The position numbers and the translations under genes were made by a program. Positions 34,495 to 43,547 of a stretch of DNA of 64,000 nt are shown here, one piece after another. The notes below the pieces were generated by a model, which searched no databases, had not been told where the DNA came from, and saw only the letters and a list, made by a program, of their open reading frames with translations. How positions within the stretch are numbered: the first letter of the stretch is position 1; every line of letters starts with the position of its first letter. Source of the DNA: Nitrosospira sp. Nsp2 (GTDB taxonomy: Bacteria; Pseudomonadota; Gammaproteobacteria; Burkholderiales; Nitrosomonadaceae); the NCBI RefSeq assembly GCF_003050965.1, contig NZ_QAOU01000002.1:558001-622000 (forward strand), given 5' to 3'.

Positions 34495-34514
34495 ATATGA
34501 ACATTTCTTCATAT
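34495..34514. promoter_or_regulatory. Inverted repeat ATATGA-N8-TCATAT
   Basis: A perfect 6-bp inverted repeat with 8-bp spacer (extended to 7 bp inward) between the porin gene (leftwards) and the sensor kinase gene (rightwards). It has the same geometry as GTATTA-N8-TAATAC at 40557-40576 in front of the TonB receptor beside nikR. The half-site resembles the NikR half-site GTATGA, but the known E. coli spacing is 16, not 8. Confidence 0.4.
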
Positions 34515-34657
34515 TTATTACGGATTATCGTTGAGGTAAGCTGTAGGGTCGGCGACGTGAGAAAAACGCTGCCGACGTTACCCCTACTCAAATGGGGAAA
34601 CAGGCAGGATTACCGGCAGAACAGGCAGCTTCGATCTAACAGGACGAAAAGGAAAAC

Positions 34658-36682
34658 ATGAGGATTGGTCTTTTCACGAATTTTTATCTCATCTTCATCG
34701 TGATGGTGCTGAGCCTGCTCATACTGCTTTCTTCTCATGCCTTGGGCACGCTCGACGAGATCACCAAGGCCGAGCGTCAGAAACACCGATCCCTGCAACT
34801 TGCAAATGAGTTATTCCAAAGTTCCGAAAATCTGACAAGGATGGCGCGTAGCTACGTCATCACCCGCGATCCCACATATGAGCGCTTCTTCTTCGAGATC
34901 CTTGACATTCGAAACGGCAAACGGGCGCGCGCCCAAAATTACCCCATAACCTATTGGGATGAAAACAGGGTTTCCCCGCTCGGCGCACTCGGCAATCCCA
35001 TCGCCTTAGTAGACCTCATGCGTCGTGAAGGTTTTAGCGAACACGAACTTGATCTGCTTCAGCAATCGCAGAAAAATTCGGATAATCTGGTAAACATTGA
35101 AAAACAAGCATTCGCAGCGACAAAGGGATTGTGTGAGGATAAATCCCGCGATTACACCGTAGCCTGTCCACCTGACCGCGATTTTGCTATCAATCTATTA
35201 TTTGGCGAGCGTTATAAGGCTGAAAAGACCAGAATCATGGCCCCGATCAGCCAGTTCATGCTGGAGCTGGAGAATCGCACCCAAACAACGCTGGGCAATC
35301 TGCAGTCGAAATTCCAGCAGCAGATTCTTCTAATGCTGGCGGTGCTTTGCGCTGCGTTGCTCGTCGTAGTCGTCGCCACTTTCTATATGCGCCGCAACAT
35401 CCTGCGCCCGCTCGACTATCTCAGACGCCAGGCGAGCAGTATCGCCCAAGGCAGCTATTCGACCCGCTGCGATATCTCCACCCGTAATGAGATCGCCGAA
35501 CTCGGCGCCGACTTCAATACCATGGCGGAAGCCATCGAACATGAAATCATGAAACTCAAACAGGTCGAGGAATCATTACGCGAGCGATTAAAGGAGATCA
35601 ATTGCTTTTATGCGATCCGACGCGGTATGGAAGCAGGGTCGCTGGAGGAAGTTTGCAGGACGATTTTTGTGGAGCTGATCGCGGCGATGCAAGTCCCCTC
35701 AATCGCCACCATCAAAATAGAACTGGACGATAGGCAGTTCATCTCCGACGACCTTGGCAGGGACTATAAACGCGAGTTACGCAAGCAAATTACCGTCTAC
35801 GGCGAGCCTTACGGCTGGCTGGCAGTTTGCTACAGTGAAGACCAGCCGTTCCTGTTGCCGGATGAACAGAATCTTATCGATGTAATTGGCGACGATCTTG
35901 GAAAGTGGTTGGAACACAAGCAGGCGGAGGCACGTCTGCTTGTAGAGCAGGAGCTTCGGGTGCGCGATGCAGCGATACGGGAATTTGCGGCACACGTGGA
36001 GCGGATGCGGGAAGAAGATCGTAAATATATTGCCCGCGAAATTCACGATGAACTTGGACAGCTCCTGGCCGCATTGCACCTGGAAATCTCTCTCCTGAAA
36101 AGCGGGGAAGATCATAGAAGCGACAGGGTGGAAAGCATCAGGCGCAACATGTCGGAACTGGTGCATAAGGCCGATCAAAGTGTGCACAATGTTGCCGAAC
36201 ATTTGCGCCCGGCCTCGCTTGATTTGGGGATCGTAACCGCCCTCAAAAAATTGACCGGCGAATTCAAGAAACACAGCGGTGTAAGCTGCATACTACGGTT
36301 GATGGATGAACCCGTCCATTTGGATGAAGATCAGACTGTGGCCATATTTCGGATAGTGCAGGAATCCCTGACCAATGTGGCACGACATGCTGAAGCAAGT
36401 TGTGTCGAGATCAATCTCTGGCAGAGCGCTAACGATCTCATTGTTGAGGTGCGCGACAATGGAAAAGGATTTGATTCCGAGAACGCTACGAAGAAAAAGT
36501 CGTTTGGCCTGCTTGGAATGCGTGAACGGGCAGCGGTGCTGGGAGGCAGTATCGACATCACCAGTTCGCGGCAGCAAGGAACTGAGGTTCGCGTGCGCAT
36601 ACCAAGGAAGCTGACGGATCTGGCGATTGGCCCGTCTCTATCGCTACGAAAGCAATCAATCAAAAACTTGTTGGGGACATGA
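34658..36682 (+). CDS. NarX/LiaS-type sensor histidine kinase
   Basis: 674 residues. A membrane helix (8-29) is followed by a periplasmic sensor region of about 195 residues, a second helix (about 225-246), a HAMP domain (RRNILRPLDYLRRQASSIAQGSYSTR), a GAF-like linker (about 310-430), a HisKA_3 dimerisation domain with H463 in REIHDELGQ, and a HATPase domain with the N box IVQESLTNVARHAEA, the DNGKGFD box and GLLGMRERAAVLGG. The periplasmic part contains CEDKSRDYTVACPPD with two Cys. It pairs with the NarL-type regulator 301 bp downstream. The stimulus is unknown; the position next to the porin/urease block suggests nitrogen or metal sensing. Confidence 0.9.
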   Translation: MRIGLFTNFYLIFIVMVLSLLILLSSHALGTLDEITKAERQKHRSLQLANELFQSSENLTRMARSYVITRDPTYERFFFEILDIRNGKRARAQNYPITYWDENRVSPLGALGNPIALVDLMRREGFSEHELDLLQQSQKNSDNLVNIEKQAFAATKGLCEDKSRDYTVACPPDRDFAINLLFGERYKAEKTRIMAPISQFMLELENRTQTTLGNLQSKFQQQILLMLAVLCAALLVVVVATFYMRRNILRPLDYLRRQASSIAQGSYSTRCDISTRNEIAELGADFNTMAEAIEHEIMKLKQVEESLRERLKEINCFYAIRRGMEAGSLEEVCRTIFVELIAAMQVPSIATIKIELDDRQFISDDLGRDYKRELRKQITVYGEPYGWLAVCYSEDQPFLLPDEQNLIDVIGDDLGKWLEHKQAEARLLVEQELRVRDAAIREFAAHVERMREEDRKYIAREIHDELGQLLAALHLEISLLKSGEDHRSDRVESIRRNMSELVHKADQSVHNVAEHLRPASLDLGIVTALKKLTGEFKKHSGVSCILRLMDEPVHLDEDQTVAIFRIVQESLTNVARHAEASCVEINLWQSANDLIVEVRDNGKGFDSENATKKKSFGLLGMRERAAVLGGSIDITSSRQQGTEVRVRIPRKLTDLAIGPSLSLRKQSIKNLLGT

Positions 36683-36983
36683 GCTGACTTTTGTCCCGGA
36701 TATAAATGGACACCTGTGCCGGCATCTGCGCCCGCATTTGCCCTACTGCCCTAGGGGGAAAAACCGCGGGAACACGCCATTTAACCAGGTTGACGGTCGG
36801 ACATGCATCAACCCAGTGATGTTGAGGATAGGAACCGCGGTTCGCTCCCAATCGCAAATAAAGAACAGCAGGCAAACATGGCTAAACATCGCATTGTTAC
36901 GAACTTGGCTACCGTACACTCTCGTCTGCCGTCTGGTACATTCCCGCCATTAGCGGCAGTTTCACCGATCTGAATGAATAAAC
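36683..36983. other. Gap between sensor kinase and response regulator
   Basis: 301 bp without a credible gene; it is longer than usual for a co-transcribed kinase/regulator pair and may carry a separate promoter for the regulator. I see no clear motif in it. Confidence 0.35.
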
Positions 36984-37619
36984 ATGATAATCAAAACCTT
37001 TTTAGCTGACGACCACAGGCTTTTCCGCGACGGGCTAAAACGAATTCTCGGAGAAACAGCAGATATCATCGTGGTGGGGGAAGCGACAGACGGACTCGAC
37101 GCCCTCGAAAAAATGCGTCAGGGCGGATGGGATGTTGCTTTGCTGGACGTCAACATGCCCGGCATGAACGGATTGGAGGTGCTAAAACGGCTAATGAACG
37201 ATGGAGCGAAGCATCAGGTGTTAATGTTGAGTACCTATCATGAGGACGAATATGCCATCAGGACCATACGCGCTGGCGCCTCCGCCTATCTCACCAAAAA
37301 TAGCCCGACCGACCTGCTGATCTCTGTTATCCGCCGGCTGGCCAATGGAGGACGATATATCGATCCGAAAGTGGCAGAGAAACTTCTGTTCGATCTCGGT
37401 TCCCCGTCGACAACATCCCCCCATTCCATGCTTTCCGATCGGGAGCTCCATGTCCTCAAGCTTATTGCAGCTGGCGTATCATTAACCGAAATCTCGCAAA
37501 AACTGGTGTTAAGCACCAAAACGGTTAGCACCTACCGTGCCCGCATCCTGGAAAAAATGGGGATGCAGAACAACGCCCAGCTGGTTCGCTATGTGGCCGA
37601 GCATAAATTGCTCGAATAG
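36984..37619 (+). CDS. NarL/FixJ-family response regulator
   Basis: 211 residues: a receiver domain with the acidic pair (LADDHRLFRDGLKRIL), phospho-acceptor D55 in LLDVNMPGMNG, and the switch Lys in SAYLTKNSP, followed by a LuxR-type HTH (LSDRELHVLKLIAAGVSLTEISQKLVLSTKTVSTYRARILEKMGM). Partner of the upstream kinase. Targets unknown; the neighbouring porin/urease genes are the obvious candidates. Confidence 0.93.
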   Translation: MIIKTFLADDHRLFRDGLKRILGETADIIVVGEATDGLDALEKMRQGGWDVALLDVNMPGMNGLEVLKRLMNDGAKHQVLMLSTYHEDEYAIRTIRAGASAYLTKNSPTDLLISVIRRLANGGRYIDPKVAEKLLFDLGSPSTTSPHSMLSDRELHVLKLIAAGVSLTEISQKLVLSTKTVSTYRARILEKMGMQNNAQLVRYVAEHKLLE

Positions 37620-37794
37620 GCCGCCTAATAACGCCAGAGCCCAGTCCGCTGGGGCGACCGCATGGTTTCCCTGGTCTTTCGGCTTGGGAGAAAGGTTGAT
37701 GTAGAACAGGCCGGCGTCGTGGTACGTCAATGCGGGTATCGTCAATCCCGGCGCCGGCGTTATGCTCCGCTTCCGATATTGCCAACGTTTTCCA

Positions 37795-38256
37795 TCACGT
37801 AAGCGGATTGCTATGAACATGCGGCTCGGAATCGGGAGAATGCTGCTCTTGCACAATGTCAACTGGCAACAGATGCAATTTGCCATGCCTGACCCCAGGT
37901 GTAGCGGTAACAAGGTTGGCAAAATTGGTCACATCCCTGATCGTGCCGCGCAATATCGTTACCTCCAGGCAATTGTCATGGTCCATATGCACATGCATGG
38001 TGGATAGCGTGAGGTTGTGATGGTCGTGTTGTGTTGAGGTGAGGGAGCTGGCCAATTCACGTTCATGATGATTATATATATAGCTGAGTGTGGCCATACA
38101 GTGTCCTTCGACATGTTCCTCCAGGCGGACGGATTCAACCATATCCCTTATCAGGTCACGGATAGCCTCAGAGCGATTGAAATATCCGCGTTTGTGCATC
38201 ACAGCCTCAAACTGCTTCGAAAGCCGGTCATCAAGCGATATCGTCAGGCGTTCCAT
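37795..38256 (-). CDS. nikR: Nickel-responsive regulator NikR
   Basis: About 153 residues: an N-terminal ribbon-helix-helix (MERLTISLDDRLSKQFEAVMHKRGYFNRSEAIRDLIRDMV) and an ACT-like nickel domain with the NikR ligand set (HCMATLSYIYNHHERELASSL, STMHVHMDHDNCLEVTILRG). The tail HLLPVDIVQEQHSPDSEPHVHS adds extra His. NikR represses nickel uptake when nickel is plentiful. ATG 38256 has GGAG 9 nt upstream; the frame is open to 38292 but without RBS. It follows the TonB receptor in the same direction after 115 bp, so the two may be one transcript. Confidence 0.95.
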   Translation of the reverse strand: MERLTISLDDRLSKQFEAVMHKRGYFNRSEAIRDLIRDMVESVRLEEHVEGHCMATLSYIYNHHERELASSLTSTQHDHHNLTLSTMHVHMDHDNCLEVTILRGTIRDVTNFANLVTATPGVRHGKLHLLPVDIVQEQHSPDSEPHVHSNPLT

Positions 38257-38322
38257 AGTGATCTGCTCCAGTTTTATTCGTTGACGCACCATCTTTTGTT
38301 GATCGCGAAGGGTTACTGAACC

Positions 38323-38371
38323 AACCCTTTATTTACTGGAAATTGTATGAGGTAAAAAAGTATAAAGGGTT
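38323..38371 (-). repeat. Inverted repeat between TonB receptor and nikR
   Basis: AACCCTTTAT (38323-38332) and ATAAAGGGTT (38362-38371) are perfect 10-bp arms separated by 29 nt; the right arm touches the stop codon of the receptor gene. It could be a weak terminator or attenuator ahead of nikR. A GTATGA, the NikR half-site sequence, lies in the loop at 38345-38350. Confidence 0.4.
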
Positions 38372-40476
38372 TAAAAATTTGCCACCAGATTGATCCGGAA
38401 TGAGCGGCTTTCAATCGGATGAAAATGCCGGTCAGCCACACCCGCCGCAGGCTCGCCCGGGAGCCTGGAGGTGTAGAAGTAATCGATGGCATGGGCCTTC
38501 GTATCCAGCAGGTTAAACACCTGCACAGCGACACGAAGCTTCTTGTCGATTTTGAACCCGATCTGGCCATTAACCGTCATGGTGTTGTCCGACTGGACAC
38601 TGTTGTCTTCGCTCAGTGGGCGCTTGCCAAAATAGCGGAACTGCATGCTTCCGAAAAACGGACCGATATTGTCCACCGCGATCGCCAGCTTACCCACTCC
38701 GGTGGGGGCACCTGGTATGTGATTACCCGCCGGGTCCGAAGTGGTAAATCGTGCCTTCGTGAGCGCATAGTCAACGTCTACCGTAAGCCAGTTGTTTGGC
38801 ATGTAGAACGCGGATACCTCAACACCCTCACGCTTGCTGGGGTGGCTTGCTTCAGTGGTCCCCGCGTCGCCAACGAATAACAGTTCCGATGCCAGGTCAA
38901 GACGGAAAAATGCAAGCGATGCTTGCAGGCCGGGAATAATGGCGGTGCGCAGTCCAGCTTCATAGCCAGTGGAACGAACGAGCGGATTGACTTTGTTTAT
39001 CGGATCGCCGGATTTTGGATCTCTTGTAATGGTGGTCCCGCGCGCGTCGTTGCTGTGGAAACCGCCGCCGTAGTTGAAGTAATACTCGGTCTCGGCCCAA
39101 GGCCCGAATATAAGGCTAAGCTTGGGACTGGTGACGCTGTCATACTGGCTGCCGGAATTGGCGGGGTTGTCGCTTTTGACATCGAACGAGTAAAAGTCCG
39201 AGCGAACGCCGGCGACGGTGCGGAATTTCTCAAGCCATTGCACGCTGTTCTGGTAATAAAGCCCGGTACTGTTTTGGAGTATATGATCTCTGCGTGTAGT
39301 CGATAACGTCTGGCGCTGCCAGGTGCTTAGAAGCCCGTTGTCGACTACGTCATTCTGGAACTGAACGCCCGCGGTGCTCTCGAAAGCGAAGCCCGCAAGC
39401 CGGTTTACCCAGGCATGGCTTAAATTAAAAGCCGACTGGAAACGTTTGTCCACCTGCGAAAACTGGTCCCCATTAACAGGGTCATCCAGGAAGTAGGTAA
39501 AATTCGAAAACAAGGCAAGGTCGGAATGGATTGTGTAGATATTCATCCGTGTTATTCCATAATCGCTCGCATGCTGTAGCGCAGCGGACAGGCTGAAGCG
39601 GTGAGACTTGCCCCCATCGCTCGGATCGATCGCACCCAGGCGTGAAACGAAACCGCTCGCCACGCCACGCTGGGGAATCTGGTCAGTGGAATTCCAGCTC
39701 CCTCCATAACCCATGGCAGTGATATTGAACTGGGTTGCCCCGGTATTCTGGCTGTATCGCAGCACTCCATTGAACTTGCGGTAATTCTCTTCTTTTATCC
39801 AGGGTCCGTCCTTGGTGAGGAGTTCGAAAGCGTACAGTACATTGCCCGCGCCTGCTTCATGGGACTTTGCAACCAGTCCTCGCATGAAACCCTGCTGCCC
39901 CACGCCATAGTTGAGGATACCGGTCGGTAGCTTATCCACATAGTTCATGCTGACCGCGCCGGCCGAAGAAAAATCGCCCTGATCCGCGTAATAGGGGCCC
40001 TTTTGATATTGCAATCCACTCGCCAGTTCAGGAATGATGAAGTTCGTATCGGCCCAGCCCTGCCCGTGCCCGTGCGAGCGCTGGTTAACCAGCATGCCAT
40101 CCACGGTAATTCTCAAATCGGTTCCATGATCGAGGTTGAAGCCGCGGGCGAAGTATTGGTTCGCCTTGCCCTCGCCGCTATGCTGCGTGACGATGAGGCC
40201 CGGAACGGTTTCGAACAGCTCCCCCGGTCGATACACCGTACGCTGCTCAAGCTGTCGTCTAAGAACCGTGCCCTCGGATGCCGAATTGGCCGCTCCAATC
40301 AGGCTCCTGGCATTTGCACGGACTTCCACTTCATTCAAAGTCAGGATACCCGCCGCCTGGATCGTCGCCGGCAAGATCATTCCGGCAAGGATGAGAGCGC
40401 GTCTGATAGCGTGTCGCCAGCGCGGGCGAGTTAAATATATGCGACTACGGTCCTGCAACTGCAACGCTTGATTCAT
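38371..40476 (-). CDS. TonB-dependent receptor, probably for a metal (nickel candidate)
   Basis: About 701 residues. A signal peptide ends in ATIQAAG; then a TonB-box-like ILTLNEVEVRA, a plug domain (RPGELFETVPGLIVTQHSGEGKANQYFARGFNLDHGTDLRITVDGMLVNQRSHGHGQGWADTNFIIPELASG) and a beta barrel ending in SRSFRINLVANF. It has no STN domain. The His-rich HGHGQG loop after the plug and its neighbours (nikR downstream, a Znu-type ABC transporter divergent) point to nickel or another divalent metal, not a ferric siderophore. ATG 40476 is preferred because the open frame to 40545 begins with TTG and lacks a signal-like start. Confidence 0.82.
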   Translation of the reverse strand: MNQALQLQDRSRIYLTRPRWRHAIRRALILAGMILPATIQAAGILTLNEVEVRANARSLIGAANSASEGTVLRRQLEQRTVYRPGELFETVPGLIVTQHSGEGKANQYFARGFNLDHGTDLRITVDGMLVNQRSHGHGQGWADTNFIIPELASGLQYQKGPYYADQGDFSSAGAVSMNYVDKLPTGILNYGVGQQGFMRGLVAKSHEAGAGNVLYAFELLTKDGPWIKEENYRKFNGVLRYSQNTGATQFNITAMGYGGSWNSTDQIPQRGVASGFVSRLGAIDPSDGGKSHRFSLSAALQHASDYGITRMNIYTIHSDLALFSNFTYFLDDPVNGDQFSQVDKRFQSAFNLSHAWVNRLAGFAFESTAGVQFQNDVVDNGLLSTWQRQTLSTTRRDHILQNSTGLYYQNSVQWLEKFRTVAGVRSDFYSFDVKSDNPANSGSQYDSVTSPKLSLIFGPWAETEYYFNYGGGFHSNDARGTTITRDPKSGDPINKVNPLVRSTGYEAGLRTAIIPGLQASLAFFRLDLASELLFVGDAGTTEASHPSKREGVEVSAFYMPNNWLTVDVDYALTKARFTTSDPAGNHIPGAPTGVGKLAIAVDNIGPFFGSMQFRYFGKRPLSEDNSVQSDNTMTVNGQIGFKIDKKLRVAVQVFNLLDTKAHAIDYFYTSRLPGEPAAGVADRHFHPIESRSFRINLVANF

Positions 40477-40553
40477 AACCGGTCCACGCTCAAACCGCTT
40501 CGCTGATTCTTGTTGTATTGACCGAAGGTCAGGACGCCAATACAAAAACGTAA

Positions 40554-40579
40554 GAAGTATTACGATTTTTTAATACTTC
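40554..40579 (-). promoter_or_regulatory. Inverted repeat GAAGTATTA-N8-TAATACTTC, candidate metal operator
   Basis: A perfect 9-bp inverted repeat, 78 bp upstream of the TonB receptor start and in the divergent region shared with the metal ABC transporter. Inner geometry GTATTA-N8-TAATAC equals that of the repeat at 34495-34514. NikR is the obvious candidate ligand because nikR is adjacent, but spacing differs from characterised NikR sites; Zur is another option. Confidence 0.45.
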
Positions 40580-40823
40580 CCCCCGCAGAGCGGAGTCCAT
40601 GAGGCGCCCATGGCTAAGATACGACATAGCTAACCGCGCCGTATGTCAGGGAATGTTAAAACCAGCCGTAAGAATAAGTGAACCCCTTGTCAGGGATTCC
40701 CTACATTCTCGACATTGCATTGATGGTAGGCTTTTCAGTCTATAAAGCCTGTGGAGCCAAGGGTGGGGAATGGGGTGGCTGATGCCTTGATGCCCGTTTC
40801 TTGGCCGGTTACGGATTATCTTG

Positions 40824-41846
40824 ATGTGCTTGATGATGCCCAGCCATTCTTACCTCTCTTTTAGAATTGCAATAACGGCGAAGTCGGGGTGGTTCACCTC
40901 GGTGTTTTTATTGGTACTGCTGGCGCTGCCATTTTGCAATCGCGCTTATGGCGATAACGCCAAAAAACCGATCGTCGTCACCACGGTGGCTCCCATCACC
41001 AATATGGTCCGGAATATCGGCGCGGACTACGTAACCGTGACAGGAATCGTCCCGGACGGAACCGACTCGCACACCTTCGAGCCGGTCCCAACGGATGCGA
41101 AGCTGCTGGCATCTGCCGACCTCATTATCGTAAATGGCCTGGACCTTGAGTTGCCCACGGTAAAACTGGCGGAAAAGGTGAAGGGTAAGGAAACGGCAAT
41201 CCTGCAGCTTGGCAATCGCGCATTGCCCCGGGAAGATTGGCGCTACGATTTCAGCTTCCCGCGCGAACACGGTCACCCCAACCCCCACCTGTGGCCCAAC
41301 ATCGCGCTGGCAATGCGCTATGCGGAAATAATCCGGGACGGTCTGATCGAGCTCGATCCCGCGCACAAGGAGGGATACGTGGCGAACGCCGCCGAGTATT
41401 TGAGCAAGCTGCGCAAACTGGACAAAGCCATTTCAGATTGCGTTCGCTCCATTCCGGAAAACAACCGCAAGCTCGTGACCTATCATGATTCCTTTGCCTA
41501 CTTCGCACCGCGTTATGGCATGAAAGTGGTTGCGGCCATACAGCCCTCCGATTTTTCCGAGCCGCGACCCCGGGAAGTCATTCGCATCATCAAGCAGATA
41601 AAAAATGAAAATGTGCCGGCCATTTTCGGCTCCGAGGTTTTCCCAAGTAAGGTAATGGAGCAAATCGCGCGTGAAACGGGCGTCAAGTTCGTCGATCAGC
41701 TCTCGGATGACGAGTTGCCCGGCGCTCCTCGCAATTCCTTTATCGGGATGATGGCAAACAACATGACCATTATGACGGGGGCGCTGGGAGGCAATTCGGA
41801 TTGCATGGCAAATGTCGACACCAGCAATATCAGCCCATACCCATAA
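40824..41846 (+). CDS. Metal ABC transporter substrate-binding protein (ZnuA-like)
   Basis: About 340 residues of the cluster A-I metal-binding proteins. After a signal peptide (FLLVLLALPFCNRAYG) come VVTTVAPITNMVRNIGADYVTVTGIVPDGTDSHTFEPVPTDAKLL with ligand His in SHTFEP, the second His in NPHLWPN, a third His in VTYHDSFAYFAPRYGM, and an Asp in QLSDDELPG. His at the third position favours zinc over manganese (which uses Glu), though nickel cannot be excluded beside nikR. The long His-rich loop of E. coli ZnuA is reduced to REHGHPNPH. Several start codons (TTG 40821, ATG 40824, 40833, 40836) are possible. Confidence 0.88.
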   Translation: MCLMMPSHSYLSFRIAITAKSGWFTSVFLLVLLALPFCNRAYGDNAKKPIVVTTVAPITNMVRNIGADYVTVTGIVPDGTDSHTFEPVPTDAKLLASADLIIVNGLDLELPTVKLAEKVKGKETAILQLGNRALPREDWRYDFSFPREHGHPNPHLWPNIALAMRYAEIIRDGLIELDPAHKEGYVANAAEYLSKLRKLDKAISDCVRSIPENNRKLVTYHDSFAYFAPRYGMKVVAAIQPSDFSEPRPREVIRIIKQIKNENVPAIFGSEVFPSKVMEQIARETGVKFVDQLSDDELPGAPRNSFIGMMANNMTIMTGALGGNSDCMANVDTSNISPYP

Positions 41847-42642
41847 CTCGCGGGAAAACCTCGCGGTCAGCCTGAGCGACGTTACGGCGGCCTATGACGG
41901 CCACACCGTGTTCGCCGGCCTATCCCTTGGTATTGCAAGCGGCCGTTTTGCCGGGGTGGTGGGCCCGACGGGATGTGGTAAAACCACACTACTCAAGACC
42001 ATTCTGGGCACTCATCCCGTGCAGCGTGGCGAGGTGCTTCTGCATGGACAGGCGGTTGGCGCCGTTCCACCCGGCGAGATCGGCTACGTCCCCCAACTGG
42101 GAAGCGTGGACTGGAGTTTTCCCGTCACGGTAGAAGAGGTGATCATGATGGGCCTCTACACCAGTAGTCGGCTATGGCCATGGCCGAGCAGGGAAGAGCG
42201 CGAGCGCGTGCAGGAACTGGCTCACAGGCTGGGTATTTACCGATGCCTGCATCATCACATATCGAACACTTCCGGGGGACAACGCCAACGCACGTTTCTT
42301 GCCCGGGCGCTGGTGAACAATCCACCTCTCCTGGTACTGGATGAGCCCACCTCCGGCGTCGACATCAAGACCCAGCATGAGGTGTTGCATCTGCTTGGCG
42401 ACATCAATAGCGAAGGCATCACCATTTTACTCACCACGCATGACCTTAACGCGGTCGCTTCCCATCTGCCCTGGGTTATTTGCTTTAACAATGGGGTAGT
42501 GGCGGAGGGTCAGCCACGCGATATTTTCACCAGCGATATTTTGACCAGGACATATGGCGGGGACATCGTTATCGTCCGGCATGAAAACCACCTTTTGATT
42601 GCAAATAGCACGCCGTTGCTATTTCGGGGCGATCACGCATGA
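41812..42642 (+). CDS. Metal ABC transporter ATP-binding protein (ZnuC-like)
   Basis: 276 residues: Walker A GPTGCGKTT, Q-loop in IGYVPQLGSVDWSFPVTVEEVIMMG (the DWSFP form is typical of the Mn/Zn family), ABC signature SGGQRQR, Walker B LLVLDEPTSGVD and switch His in LLTTHDL. The start overlaps the binding-protein gene by 35 bp. It energises metal uptake with the following permease. Confidence 0.92.
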   Translation: MSTPAISAHTHNSRENLAVSLSDVTAAYDGHTVFAGLSLGIASGRFAGVVGPTGCGKTTLLKTILGTHPVQRGEVLLHGQAVGAVPPGEIGYVPQLGSVDWSFPVTVEEVIMMGLYTSSRLWPWPSREERERVQELAHRLGIYRCLHHHISNTSGGQRQRTFLARALVNNPPLLVLDEPTSGVDIKTQHEVLHLLGDINSEGITILLTTHDLNAVASHLPWVICFNNGVVAEGQPRDIFTSDILTRTYGGDIVIVRHENHLLIANSTPLLFRGDHA

Positions 42643-43547
42643 TCGACTTTCTGCTTGAGCCGCTGGAGTATGAGTTTTTTCGTCATGGACTTCTGGCGGC
42701 GCTTATGGTGGGATCTTTTTGCGGCCTGATCGGCGCTTACGTGATACTCCGCGGCATGAGTTATGTTGGCCACGGACTGTCGCATGCGGCATTTGGGGGC
42801 GCGGTCGTCGGTTTCATGCTCAATCTGAACTTCTATGCCGGAGCCGGGGCAATGGGCTTGCTGGCTGCGTTATTGATCAACCGCATCACAAAAAACGGCA
42901 GAATAAAACAGGACGCCGCAATCGGTATTGTAACCACCGCAATCTTTGCTTTGGGCGTGGCCATCATCAGCCACGTTCGCACCTTTAACCAGAGTTTCGA
43001 GGCTGCCCTGTTCGGCAACATCCTGGGGATCACCAGTGGCGACTTGGTGGTTATCGCATTGGTTTCACTGTCCACCGTGCTAGCGATATTCTTCATGTAC
43101 AGGCCGTTGCTTTTTTCAACGTTCGATCACGACGCGGCACAGGTGTTCGGGATCAGAACGGGAATTGTACAGTTGATGTTTTCGTTCCTGCTTACGCTGG
43201 CGATCATTGCCTCCATGAACGTGGTCGGCGTCACCATGATTGCTGCCACACTGATTACCCCTGCGGTAACGGCTCGCCTAATGACGGATTGTTTCAGCCG
43301 CATGCTGATCTATTCTCTGATTATCGGTGCGATAACAGGGGTTGCCGGCATGTATTTAAGTTATGCTTTCAATACCGCCTCCGGCGCCACCATCGTATTG
43401 TTCGGCGCTGCGCTATTCTGCCTGACATGGTTGACCAGCCATGTCCACGGCAGACGCATGGCGCATAGCTATCTCCACCGGCGACACCATTCTGGTCAGA
43501 CCACCCTCCCACCTAGAGGTATGGAACAAAACGAAACCCGGATTTGA
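42639..43547 (+). CDS. Metal ABC transporter permease (ZnuB-like, ABC-3 family)
   Basis: 302 residues with eight or nine helices; conserved parts include FCGLIGAYVILRGMSYVGHGLSHAAFGGAVVGF and NVVGVTMIAATLITPAVTARLMTDCFSRM. The ATG overlaps the ATPase stop codon by 4 bp (ATGA). An unusual C-terminal tail rich in His (SHVHGRRMAHSYLHRRHHSG) may bind metal on the cytoplasmic face. Confidence 0.92.
   Translation: MIDFLLEPLEYEFFRHGLLAALMVGSFCGLIGAYVILRGMSYVGHGLSHAAFGGAVVGFMLNLNFYAGAGAMGLLAALLINRITKNGRIKQDAAIGIVTTAIFALGVAIISHVRTFNQSFEAALFGNILGITSGDLVVIALVSLSTVLAIFFMYRPLLFSTFDHDAAQVFGIRTGIVQLMFSFLLTLAIIASMNVVGVTMIAATLITPAVTARLMTDCFSRMLIYSLIIGAITGVAGMYLSYAFNTASGATIVLFGAALFCLTWLTSHVHGRRMAHSYLHRRHHSGQTTLPPRGMEQNETRI

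Noticed and set aside
37509-37922. Leftward frame between the response regulator and nikR
   Set aside because: Most of it overlaps the ends of two certain genes, has no RBS, and only about 175 bp are free; the readable stretch matches no family I know.
40728-40750. AGGCTTT-N9-AAAGCCT as a Zur site or terminator ahead of the metal ABC genes
   Set aside because: It does not resemble the Zur consensus and has no T-run; a 7-bp inverted repeat alone is too weak.
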